Source of the DNA: Boseongicola sp.
Lineage (GTDB): Bacteria > Pseudomonadota > Alphaproteobacteria > Rhodobacterales > Rhodobacteraceae
NCBI GenBank assembly: GCA_028824715.1
Contig: JAPPCV010000128.1
Location: forward strand, 1-57,841
Direction of reading: 5' to 3'
DNA length: 57,841 nucleotides
Below are positions 8,420 through 16,155 of the stretch, in pieces. A program made the translations under genes and the position numbers. Each line of letters begins with the position of its first letter. Position 1 is the first letter of the stretch. Under the pieces are notes generated by a model. The model was not told where the DNA came from. It searched no databases and was given only the letters and a program-made list of their open reading frames with translations.

Positions 8420-8668
8420 ATGAGGACGACCATATCGCTTGACGAGCACCTCGGGAGACGGGTTCGCCGGCGGGCTACTGCCGAGGGCCTTAGTGTGAGC
8501 GCATTCATTTCCAAGGTCCTTGGCGACGCGCTGAAACGGCGAGCGCCGTCGGAGCGGCCTGCGTTCCGCTTGGTGACGATGCGCAATTCCCGTTTTTGCC
8601 CGGGGGTCGATCTCGACTCTCCAAGTTCGCTGGATGTGGCAGACGGCCGGGCGCGCCTCGGGCGGTGA
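8420..8668 (+). CDS. Ribbon-helix-helix antitoxin (VapB-like)
   Basis: An 82-residue protein. Its first ~40 residues form a ribbon-helix-helix DNA-binding domain: MRTTISLDEHL as the beta strand, then RRATAEGLSVSAFISKVL as the two helices. The C-terminal tail (about residues 45-82) would bind and inhibit the PIN toxin encoded 14 nt downstream. I start it at ATG 8420 rather than 8408 because the RHH strand begins at this methionine. The family normally represses its own promoter; I do not see a clear promoter in the 219 bp upstream. Confidence 0.82.
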   Translation: MRTTISLDEHLGRRVRRRATAEGLSVSAFISKVLGDALKRRAPSERPAFRLVTMRNSRFCPGVDLDSPSSLDVADGRARLGR

Positions 8669-8682
8669 AGCAGTGACACGCG

Positions 8683-9573
8683 ATGCTCCTTCCCGACGTC
8701 AATGTGCTGATCTACGCGCACTCTGAGAACATCGTTGCGGAGCAGGCCGAGTACGCCCGTTGGCTCACCCGATTGGCGACAGGCTCCGAGCCGTTTGCCC
8801 TTTGCGTCCTCGTCCTGACCGGATTCGTTCGCATCGCTGCCAATCCCCGGACATTCGACCCGCCATCAACCTTGGAAAACGCCTTTGCCTTCGTCTCATC
8901 TCTTGTTGAGCGGCCAACGGCCCGGATTGTAGGTCCCGGTCCAGATCACCTGGAGATTTTCGAGCGGTTGCGCCGAGAAGCGGGCGCCACGGGGAAGCTG
9001 GTTGCCGATGCTCAACACGCGGCGATCGCGGTGGAGCACGGCTGCACCTTGGTTTCCGCCGACTCCGACTTCAACCGGTTCGCCGAGGTCCGGTGGCACC
9101 ACCCGTTGCGCCTCGACAACAGGCAGGTCCGGAGCACAAGGTGGATACGCCGGATCGATAACGACATTGCCTGCCCAGCCAAACCTGGAAACCAAGCGTG
9201 CGAAAGATCAGAACCGGGCGCACGCTCACGAAACCTCTCGCATCGCACCCCATCATGCAACAATCCTCCAGATCATGCTGGAACACGATGTCCTTGGGCG
9301 AGCGGGCACGATGGAACCCTTGTACGCGGCCACACCGGAGTTGCCGTCGAACGTCTTCCCCCGAACTGGCATGCCCGGCGATTCCCGCAGCAGGGGGTAG
9401 AGAGTTCACTCTGCCTCAGACGCGCCATTCAGCGGCGGGAAGCGATAGCGCGCCGCCGCCGCCGTCCAGTCCATGTGGTTGCGCACATATTCGTTCGCCG
9501 CGTCGCGATGCGGATTGAAGTCCCACGCCTCGCCCGCCCCCGCTTCCATCACCGCGTTGAGGAAGTGCCGTGA
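8683..9573 (+). CDS. PIN-domain toxin (VapC-like) with run-on C-terminus
   Basis: The first ~142 residues (to about 9109) are a PIN ribonuclease of the TIGR00028-like group: PDVNVLIYA with the first metal-binding Asp at residue 5, LTGFVRIAANPRTF, KLVADAQHAA with Asp109, and VSADSDFNRF with Asp127/Asp129, ending in the usual RWHHPL. The family normally stops here. In this gene the frame stays open for another ~154 residues to 9573, of low-complexity Arg-rich sequence, and runs antisense over the last 168 bp of the sulfatase gene. A lost stop codon is the simplest reading. Partner antitoxin is immediately upstream. Whether the extended protein is stable or active is unknown. Confidence 0.75.
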   Translation: MLLPDVNVLIYAHSENIVAEQAEYARWLTRLATGSEPFALCVLVLTGFVRIAANPRTFDPPSTLENAFAFVSSLVERPTARIVGPGPDHLEIFERLRREAGATGKLVADAQHAAIAVEHGCTLVSADSDFNRFAEVRWHHPLRLDNRQVRSTRWIRRIDNDIACPAKPGNQACERSEPGARSRNLSHRTPSCNNPPDHAGTRCPWASGHDGTLVRGHTGVAVERLPPNWHARRFPQQGVESSLCLRRAIQRREAIARRRRRPVHVVAHIFVRRVAMRIEVPRLARPRFHHRVEEVP

Positions 9574-10947
9574 TCTCTGCGAATCCAGAACCTGCCTGCG
9601 AAGCGCCTCGCTGTCCCAGCGCGCTTCAACTTCCTCTGCAAGGCTCCGGGCGGTGGCGGACCAGTCAGGCCGCCCTGCCAGGTTCTTGGTCTCGCCCGGA
9701 TCCGTCGCGAGATCGAAGAGCTGCGGAGGATCGACATCGCAATGAATGTACTTCAGGTTGCCCCGCCTGATCATGAACACGGGCGACGGCGTCATTTCGG
9801 CGCAATACTCGCCGATGGCCTCGTCCACGGGATCGGTCTCGCCTCGCGCGAGCGGCATCAGCGAACGCCCGTCGAAAGTCCCCTCCGCAACGCACTCCTT
9901 CCCGCCAGCGATTTCGAGAAACGTCGGCAAGAGATCGACCAGCGAACATGCATTCCGGACCGCGCCACGGGTTACGCCCGGGCCCGACATGATCAACGGC
10001 ACTCGTGCGGAATGTTCGAAGAACGACATCTTGTACCAGAGCCCGCGCTCCCCCAGCATGTCGCCGTGATCCGACGTCACGATGACAATGGTGTTGTCGA
10101 GCTCGCCAATCTCTTCCAGCGCCTTCACGATCGCGCCGATCTTGCTGTCAAAATAGCTGACATTCGCCAGGTAGGCGCGGCGCGCCCGGCGAATCTCGTC
10201 TTCCGTCAAGGCAACGGTGCTTGCCTCGATTCCGTCCATGACGCGCCGCGAAAACGGATCCTGCTCGTCCGGGGCAAGCGTCATGCCGGGCATTTCGATC
10301 TCGTCGTCAGCATAGAGATCCCAGAACTCGCGCTTCGCCACGTAAGGATCGTGAGGGTGGATGAAACTTGCCACGAGGCAGAACGGCGCGTCGTCGCCCG
10401 CGCCATGGTCACGGCCGCGATCAATCAGCCAGCGGCGCGTGGCAAACTCGACCTCGTCGTCATAGTCGGTCTGGAACGTCGCGACGGCAACGCCGCTCTC
10501 CTTGACCGTCTGCATGTTGTGATACCACTTGTCGATCCGTTCCTCGTTGGCGTTCCAGTTCGGTGTCCAGGCAAAGTCCGACGGGTAGATGTCGGTGGTG
10601 ACGCGATCCTCGAAGCCGTGCTTCTGGTCCGGACCGACAAAGTGCATCTTGCCCGAAAGACAGGTGCGGTAGCCAAGGCCCTTCAGGTAGTGCGCAAAGG
10701 TCGGGACGCTGGCGGGAAACTCGCTGGCGTTGTCATATGCGCCGACCCGGCTGATCAGCTGGCCGGACATGAATGCGGCGCGTGACGGCGCGCAAAGCGG
10801 CGAGTTGCAGTATGCCGCGTCAAACCGCGTTCCCCGCGCGGCCAGCGCATCCATGTGCGGCGTCTTCGCAACCGGATGTCCATAGGCTCCCGTGAACTGG
10901 GGGGCCAGCTGGTCAGCCATTATGACAACGATGTTGGGTTTCCGCAT
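9406..10947 (-). CDS. betC: Choline-sulfatase
   Basis: A 513-residue type I sulfatase that would hydrolyse choline-O-sulfate to choline and sulfate in the cytoplasm; no signal peptide. MRKPNIVVIMADQ opens with the metal-binding Asp12/Gln13, and LCAPSRAAFMSGQ carries the C-x-P-S-R motif (Cys52) that is converted to formylglycine. Other family blocks are SGKMHFVGPDQ, HPHDPYVAKREFWDLY, TSDHGDMLGERG and the choline-sulfatase C-terminus WDFNPHRDA...RNHMD. The start at 10947 has AGGAG about 8 nt upstream, so an upstream extension of the frame is not used. It is probably the last gene of the operon running from 16018, consistent with a quaternary-amine role. Confidence 0.9.
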   Translation of the reverse strand: MRKPNIVVIMADQLAPQFTGAYGHPVAKTPHMDALAARGTRFDAAYCNSPLCAPSRAAFMSGQLISRVGAYDNASEFPASVPTFAHYLKGLGYRTCLSGKMHFVGPDQKHGFEDRVTTDIYPSDFAWTPNWNANEERIDKWYHNMQTVKESGVAVATFQTDYDDEVEFATRRWLIDRGRDHGAGDDAPFCLVASFIHPHDPYVAKREFWDLYADDEIEMPGMTLAPDEQDPFSRRVMDGIEASTVALTEDEIRRARRAYLANVSYFDSKIGAIVKALEEIGELDNTIVIVTSDHGDMLGERGLWYKMSFFEHSARVPLIMSGPGVTRGAVRNACSLVDLLPTFLEIAGGKECVAEGTFDGRSLMPLARGETDPVDEAIGEYCAEMTPSPVFMIRRGNLKYIHCDVDPPQLFDLATDPGETKNLAGRPDWSATARSLAEEVEARWDSEALRRQVLDSQRSRHFLNAVMEAGAGEAWDFNPHRDAANEYVRNHMDWTAAAARYRFPPLNGASEAE

Positions 10948-11087
10948 CGCTATGCTCCTGTTGATCCGTCGACACCGCCGCCCGATTGCGCCAGTGGCCG
11001 TGGCTCCGGAATCGACGTTGCCGGAACGATTGGGCGACACGCCGGCCCATTGCGCCTGAATTCAGCCACCCCGCAATATTGCCCCGG

Positions 11088-11999
11088 TCATGCCACGGGC
11101 GCCCGCTTTGTCAGGCCGAGCTTGTCGCGCACCTCGTCTGGGCCGATCACGCGCGCGCCCATGTTCTCGATGATGCACACGGCGCGCTCGACCAGTTGCG
11201 CGTTTGTCGCAAGTACGCCCTTTCCGAGCCAGAGGTTGTCCTCAAGCCCCACGCGCACGTTGCCACCCGCCAGCACGGACGCCGCGACATAGGCCATCTG
11301 GTGCCTGCCGAGCGAGAAGGCGGACCAGGCCCAGCCCTGCGGCACGTTGTTGACCATGGCCATGAACGTGTTCAGGTCGTCGGGCGCACCCCAGGGCACG
11401 CCCATGCAGAGCTGGGCCAATGCCGGCGCCTTCAGCACTCCGTCATCCACAAGCGTGCTTGAGAACCAGAGGTGACCCGTATCGAATGCCTCGATCTCGG
11501 GCGTCACGCCAAGTTCTGTCATCAGGCCGCCCATGGCGCGAAGCATCCCCGGCGTGTTGGTCATCACGTAGTCGGCCTCGGCAAAGTTCATTGTGCCGCA
11601 ATCCAGAGTGCAGATTTCGGGCCGGCACTCGGCAATGTGGGCCACGCGCTCTTCGGCGCTCGCCATGTCCGTGCCATCCCGCAACGGCAACGGCTCTTCG
11701 GGCGCGCCGAATACCAGGTCACCGCCCATGCCTGCAGTCAGGTTCAGGACAACGTCCACATCGGCCGACCTTATGCGGTCGGTCACTTCCCGGTACAGTT
11801 CCTTCTTGCGCGCGGGCGCGCCCGTTTCTGGATCACGCACATGACAATGGACCACGGCCGCCCCGGCCTTCGCCGCATCGATGGCGGAGCCTGCAATCTC
11901 CTCTGGTGACCTGGGCACATGCGGGCTGCGATCCTGGGTGCTGCCCGCGCCGGTCACGGCACAGGTGATGAAGACCTCGTGATTCATGGCAAGCGGCAT
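11088..11999 (-). CDS. BKACE family beta-keto acid cleavage enzyme (DUF849)
   Basis: A 303-residue TIM-barrel enzyme. BKACE enzymes condense a beta-keto acid with acetyl-CoA and split it to acetoacetate plus a CoA thioester. The zinc ligands are visible as HCHVRD (His51, His53), with CAVTGAG and the late block RVGLEDNLWLGKG. Within this operon (CoA ligase, acyl-CoA dehydrogenase, CaiD-like hydratase) the fitting substrate is 3-dehydrocarnitine, which would yield betainyl-CoA; this is inference. The ATG at 11999 follows GGAGGT by 5 nt and lies 3 nt after the stop of the hydratase gene. The carnitine dehydrogenase needed to make 3-dehydrocarnitine is not obvious in the window. Confidence 0.88.
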   Translation of the reverse strand: MPLAMNHEVFITCAVTGAGSTQDRSPHVPRSPEEIAGSAIDAAKAGAAVVHCHVRDPETGAPARKKELYREVTDRIRSADVDVVLNLTAGMGGDLVFGAPEEPLPLRDGTDMASAEERVAHIAECRPEICTLDCGTMNFAEADYVMTNTPGMLRAMGGLMTELGVTPEIEAFDTGHLWFSSTLVDDGVLKAPALAQLCMGVPWGAPDDLNTFMAMVNNVPQGWAWSAFSLGRHQMAYVAASVLAGGNVRVGLEDNLWLGKGVLATNAQLVERAVCIIENMGARVIGPDEVRDKLGLTKRAPVA

Positions 12000-12002
12000 C
12001 CG

Positions 12003-12788
12003 TTACCTCCCCTTCCAGACAGGGTCGCGCTTTTCCGCAAACGCGCGGGCCCCTTCGATCTGGTCTTCCGAGCGATAGAGCCTTTCGACGGTTGCGAACT
12101 GGCTCTTGGTGATGCGGTTCATGGCATCCTGGAACTTCATGTCTTCGGCCTCGCGCACGATCTCCTTGATCGCGGCATGCACAAGCGGGGGGCCAGCGGC
12201 AAGGAGATCCGCCATCTCGCGGGCCTTTTCCATGAGATCGCCCTTGGGATGCACCTGGTTCACAAGCCCCCAGCGCGCCGCCTCTCCTGCGTCGATCCAC
12301 CGTCCCGTCAGCAGCATTTCCATTGCAACGTGATAGGGAATGCGCTTGGGGAGCCTCACGCTCGCCGCATCCGCGACGGTGCCGGAGCGAATTTCGGGAA
12401 GGGCGAAGATCGCATGATCCGCTGCAAGGATGATGTCGCCCGAGAGCGCCAGTTCCAGGCCGCCGCCGCAGCAGATGCCGTTCACCGCCATGATCACCGG
12501 CTTGTTCAGCCCACGCAACTCCTGCAATCCGCCGAAACCGCCCGCGCCATAGTCCCCGTCCACCGCATCGCCTTCGGCCGCGGCCTTGAGATCCCAGCCT
12601 GGGCAGAAGAACTTCTCGCCGGCAGCCGTCACAAGAGCAACACGCAGATCCGGGTCGTCTCGAAATTCCGTGAACACGTCTCCCATGACACGGCTCGTGG
12701 CCAGGTCGATCGCATTGGCCTTGGGCCGGTCGAGCGTCACTTCAAGGACACGCCCCCTGCGGGTCGTCCTGATCGGCGGTTCCGTCAT
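12003..12788 (-). CDS. caiD: Carnitinyl-CoA dehydratase / crotonobetainyl-CoA hydratase-like
   Basis: A 261-residue crotonase-fold protein that resembles Escherichia coli CaiD from end to end: ILEITLDRPKANAID-like opening (LDRPKANAID here), LRVALVTAAGEKFF and GWDLKAAAEGDA, GGGLELALSGD around residues 108-118 for the oxyanion hole, and the identical ending FAEKRDPVWKGR. CaiD interconverts crotonobetainyl-CoA and L-carnitinyl-CoA. Its start overlaps the stop of the CoA-ligase gene by 4 nt (ATGA), and BKACE follows, so the operon would hydrate crotonobetainyl-CoA made by the upstream dehydrogenase. Other enoyl-CoA hydratase substrates remain possible, but the similarity is to CaiD specifically. 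Confidence 0.88.
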   Translation of the reverse strand: MTEPPIRTTRRGRVLEVTLDRPKANAIDLATSRVMGDVFTEFRDDPDLRVALVTAAGEKFFCPGWDLKAAAEGDAVDGDYGAGGFGGLQELRGLNKPVIMAVNGICCGGGLELALSGDIILAADHAIFALPEIRSGTVADAASVRLPKRIPYHVAMEMLLTGRWIDAGEAARWGLVNQVHPKGDLMEKAREMADLLAAGPPLVHAAIKEIVREAEDMKFQDAMNRITKSQFATVERLYRSEDQIEGARAFAEKRDPVWKGR

Positions 12789-14824
12789 CTCTCATCCCTC
12801 AATCGAATCAACGCATCCGCCGCCACTGCCCGGGTTGAGGTCGCGATGAGCGGATTGACCTCGACCTCGAGCGCGGTATCGGCATTTGCAGCCACATAGT
12901 CCTGTACCGCGAGAACCGCCGATGCAATCCTGCCGTGATCGGCGGCCGGCGCGCCTCGATAGCCAGAGAGCACGGGGGCAACGCGCAGCCGGTCGAGCGC
13001 GGCGTGAATGTCATGCTCCGTCACCGGCAACAAAAGCGACGTCACGTCATCCAGGATCTCGGTCATCGTGCCCCCGGCCCCAAGCGTCAGCACAAACCCG
13101 TGGGCGGGATCGGCGATCACTCCGACGAGCAGTTCGGCTACCGCGCCCGTCACCATTTCCTCAACAAGATAGCCGTCGGTCTCCATGCGACGGGCCACGA
13201 GATCGACAGCAGTGGGATCGCGCAGGTTCAGGGCAATGGCACCTGCCTCCGTCTTGTGCGCCATGCCCTTGCCCTTCAGGACCAGCGGAAATCCGATCTG
13301 CTCCGCCGCCTCCACGGCTTCCTCCGGTGAAGCCGCATGCACGCCCTTGGGCACGTCAAGTCCGTGCATGGCAAGCGCGGACTTCGCTTCCGCCTCGGCG
13401 ACGACGCGTGACGGGCCTTCCGGCCCGCGCAAAAGGAGCGGCGGAGATTCCGGCCGTGGCCTGCCAAGCTGCGCGGCGATGTCGATTGCGGCCAGCGCTT
13501 CCGGAATGCCCGCGAGGGGCGCGACGCCATTTGCAACGAGCCGGTCCGAGATGTCCTCCGGCATGTTTTCGGGAAGCGTGGAGACGATGGCCATGGGGAC
13601 ACGCGCCGCCTCTCTCGTTGTCTCTACGGCCTCCAGCACGCTGTCCCATTCGGTCCGGTCGCAACGGCCGGCGTGCGGCATGTCCAGGATGACCATGCCA
13701 AGGCCAAGATCTCCCTGCATCATCGCCGTGAAGCAACCCGTCAGGGCCGGGCCGTCCCGCCAGATGTAGGTGTGATAGTCCAAGGGATTCGCGAGCGCGA
13801 CCTTGTGGCCGAGGACCGCGGAGAGATCCGCGCGCTGCCGTTCGGACAATGGCGGAAACTCCAGCCCAGTGGACAGCGCCGCGTCCGCGACCAGGCTTGC
13901 CTCGCCGCCCGAGCATGACATCGAGGCAATGCGGTTCGAATCAAGCGGGCCGGTCACGTGGAGAAGCTTGAGCGCTTCCAGAAACACCGGAAGGCTTTCC
14001 GCCTGCCCGATGCCAAGCCGCGCGAAGAGCGCACGCGCCCCGGCCGCGCTGCCGGCCAGCGACGCGGTATGGGACACTGTTGCGGACTGCGCCTGCTCGG
14101 ACGAGCCGACCTTCAACGCGACGATCGGCTTGCCGAGGGACCGCGCCGCGCGTGCCATGGCCTCGAATCGGCGAACGTCTCCAATCCCCTCGACATGCAG
14201 GCCGAGCGCGGTCACCCGTTCGTCCTCCAGCAGCATCGATCCGACTTCGGCCTGGTCCGTCTGCGCCTGGTTGCCCCCGGCAACCACGTACGCCATGGGG
14301 AGGCCGCGCGTCTGCATGGTCATGTTCATTGCCATGTTGGACGATTGGGTGATCACGGCCACGCCTCGCCCGGTTCGTCTGGCACCGTGCTGGTCCGGCC
14401 ACAGCGCCACCCCGTCGAGCAGGTTGAGCAATCCATAGCAATTCGGGCCGAGGAAACGCAGGCCGCCCGCCGCCTCCAGCAGGGACTCCTGCATGTCGCC
14501 GCCGTCACCCGTTTCGGCCTCCGCCTCGCGGAAGCCGGATGCGAAGCATATCGCGCCGCCCGCGCCCGCCCGCCTCAAGCTTCGCATCACCTTGATCGTC
14601 GCCTCGCGATTGATGCCGAGGAAGCTTGCGTCCGGCGGCGAAGGAAGCGCCTCGACAGATCTGAACGCAAGCAGGCCGTCGAATTCGTCCCGCGACGGGT
14701 GCACAGGCCAGATCTCGCCATCGAACCCGACCTTGCGGCATTCGCGGATCACGTTCGTGCACCACGTTCCGCCACCAATCACGGCAATGGTTCGAGGCCT
14801 GAAGAGGCGTTGGAGATCACTCAT
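12785..14824 (-). CDS. ADP-forming acyl-CoA synthetase (acetate-CoA ligase family)
   Basis: A ~679-residue fused alpha-beta CoA ligase. The N-terminal CoA-binding Rossmann domain has RTIAVIGGGTW, followed by the succinyl-CoA-synthetase-like domains (LGPNCYGLLN, ITQSSNMAMN, and a phosphohistidine-type loop SHTASLAG near residue 255) and a C-terminal ATP-grasp domain (GFPLVLKGKGMAHKTEAGAI). It would activate a carboxylate to its CoA thioester with ATP. In context this is probably gamma-butyrobetaine or carnitine. I use ATG 14824 (MSDLQRLFRP); 14830 and 14854 are in-frame alternatives. Tight spacing to both neighbours places it in the operon. Confidence 0.85.
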   Translation of the reverse strand: MSDLQRLFRPRTIAVIGGGTWCTNVIRECRKVGFDGEIWPVHPSRDEFDGLLAFRSVEALPSPPDASFLGINREATIKVMRSLRRAGAGGAICFASGFREAEAETGDGGDMQESLLEAAGGLRFLGPNCYGLLNLLDGVALWPDQHGARRTGRGVAVITQSSNMAMNMTMQTRGLPMAYVVAGGNQAQTDQAEVGSMLLEDERVTALGLHVEGIGDVRRFEAMARAARSLGKPIVALKVGSSEQAQSATVSHTASLAGSAAGARALFARLGIGQAESLPVFLEALKLLHVTGPLDSNRIASMSCSGGEASLVADAALSTGLEFPPLSERQRADLSAVLGHKVALANPLDYHTYIWRDGPALTGCFTAMMQGDLGLGMVILDMPHAGRCDRTEWDSVLEAVETTREAARVPMAIVSTLPENMPEDISDRLVANGVAPLAGIPEALAAIDIAAQLGRPRPESPPLLLRGPEGPSRVVAEAEAKSALAMHGLDVPKGVHAASPEEAVEAAEQIGFPLVLKGKGMAHKTEAGAIALNLRDPTAVDLVARRMETDGYLVEEMVTGAVAELLVGVIADPAHGFVLTLGAGGTMTEILDDVTSLLLPVTEHDIHAALDRLRVAPVLSGYRGAPAADHGRIASAVLAVQDYVAANADTALEVEVNPLIATSTRAVAADALIRLRDER

Positions 14825-14857
14825 GCGCATCCGCCCTGCGCTCAGGCCTTGCACGAA

Positions 14858-16018
14858 TCATGCGCCAAGCGGCCGAAAGAGCTCGCGGCTGATGATATGC
14901 CGCTGGATTTCCGAGGTGCCGTCCCAGATGCGCTCGACCCGCGCATCGCGCCAGAAGCGCTCGATCGGAAAGTCGTCCATGAGGCCCATGCCGCCAAAGA
15001 CCTGCAAGGTGGCATCTGTCACACGCGCCAGCATCTCGGATGCATAGAGCTTTGCCGAGGCGATCTCGCGGTTCGCCGGCAATCCACGGTCAAGCCGCCA
15101 GGCGCCCGCCAGTGTCAGCCAGTCGGCGGCGTCGATTTCGGTGATCATGTCGGCAATCTGGAAGCTCACGCCCTGGAACTTCGCGATCTGCTGGCCGAAC
15201 TGCTTGCGTTCGGCAGCGTAGTTCACGGCGTAGTCGAAACAGCGCCGCGCTCTCCCGACCGAGGACGCGGCAACCGTCAATCGGGTCGCGTAGAGCCACT
15301 CGTTCATCACTGCAAAGCCGTCGTCGACCTCGCCAAGCACCTGGTTTCCGGGCAATCGGCAATCGTCGAACGTCAGGATGCAGTTCTTGTAGCCCCTGTG
15401 GCTGACCGAGTTGTATCCATCCCGCACCTCGAAGCCTGGATGGCCTCGGTCGACAAGGAATCCGGTGATCCGCTTCTTCGCTCCCTTGGGGGTTTCGTCG
15501 ACACCCGTCGCCACGAATACGATGAAGAAGTCCGCATGTTCCGCGCCGGAAATGAAGTGCTTTGATCCATTCACGATCCAATCGCCGCCCTCGCGGACTG
15601 CCGTGCATTTCATGCTGCGAATGTCGGAGCCGGCATCCGGCTCGGTCATGGCCAGCGCGTCCATTCGTTCGCCTCGAACGGCGGGCAGGAGATAGCGCTC
15701 ACGCTGCTCCCCCGTGCACGCCATCAGGATCTTCTGCGGTCGCCCGAAAAAATGCGTGAGCGCCATTGAACCGCGCCCCAATTCCCTCTCCACGAGGGTG
15801 AAATCGACGTGGGAAAGTCCGGCGCCACCCACCTCCTCCGGGAAATTGCAGGCATAGAAGCCGAGATCGATGACCTTGTTCCTGATCTCGTCGCCCAGTT
15901 CGAGCGGAACGTGCCCTGTGCGCTCGATCTCGGCCTCGTGCGGGTAGATCTCGTTTTCGACAAAGCTTCGGACGGTCGAAACGATCATCTCCTGCTCTTC
16001 GCCCAACCCGAATTCCAT
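14858..16018 (-). CDS. Acyl-CoA dehydrogenase (possible gamma-butyrobetainyl-CoA dehydrogenase)
   Basis: A 386-residue flavoprotein with the three acyl-CoA dehydrogenase domains. The FAD/substrate blocks are seen as AMTEPDAGSDI and GDWIVNGSKHFISGA, and the C-terminal block as VFGGMGLMDDFPIERFWRD. The usual catalytic Glu block (YEGT) reads WDGTSEIQRH, so Asp replaces Glu; this occurs in some subfamilies. As first gene of the operon leading to CoA ligase, CaiD-like hydratase and BKACE, oxidation of gamma-butyrobetainyl-CoA to crotonobetainyl-CoA is the sensible role; this is inferred. ATG 16018 is preceded by AAGGGGG. The gene diverges from the amidase. Confidence 0.88.
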   Translation of the reverse strand: MEFGLGEEQEMIVSTVRSFVENEIYPHEAEIERTGHVPLELGDEIRNKVIDLGFYACNFPEEVGGAGLSHVDFTLVERELGRGSMALTHFFGRPQKILMACTGEQRERYLLPAVRGERMDALAMTEPDAGSDIRSMKCTAVREGGDWIVNGSKHFISGAEHADFFIVFVATGVDETPKGAKKRITGFLVDRGHPGFEVRDGYNSVSHRGYKNCILTFDDCRLPGNQVLGEVDDGFAVMNEWLYATRLTVAASSVGRARRCFDYAVNYAAERKQFGQQIAKFQGVSFQIADMITEIDAADWLTLAGAWRLDRGLPANREIASAKLYASEMLARVTDATLQVFGGMGLMDDFPIERFWRDARVERIWDGTSEIQRHIISRELFRPLGA

Positions 16019-16057
16019 GGCGTCGCCCCCTTGTGCGCCTGGCGGTGGTAGCGTTAC

Positions 16058-16070
16058 TTCCGTTTCGGAA
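16058..16070. promoter_or_regulatory. Inverted repeat between divergent genes
   Basis: TTCCG-TTT-CGGAA lies in the short region between the acyl-CoA dehydrogenase (-) and the amidase (+). It could be an operator for both directions. No matching regulator gene is adjacent, so the assignment is tentative. Confidence 0.35.
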
Positions 16071-16155
16071 CCAATCGGAATCCGACAATTTCATGACGAA
16101 TGCGAAGGATAGCAGCGTCAGCCCGCCGACGCGGGCAGCAAATGCGAGGCAAACG

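Noticed and set aside
13958-15565. 535-codon open frame on the plus strand
   Set aside because: It is antisense to the CoA ligase and acyl-CoA dehydrogenase genes and has no recognisable domain.
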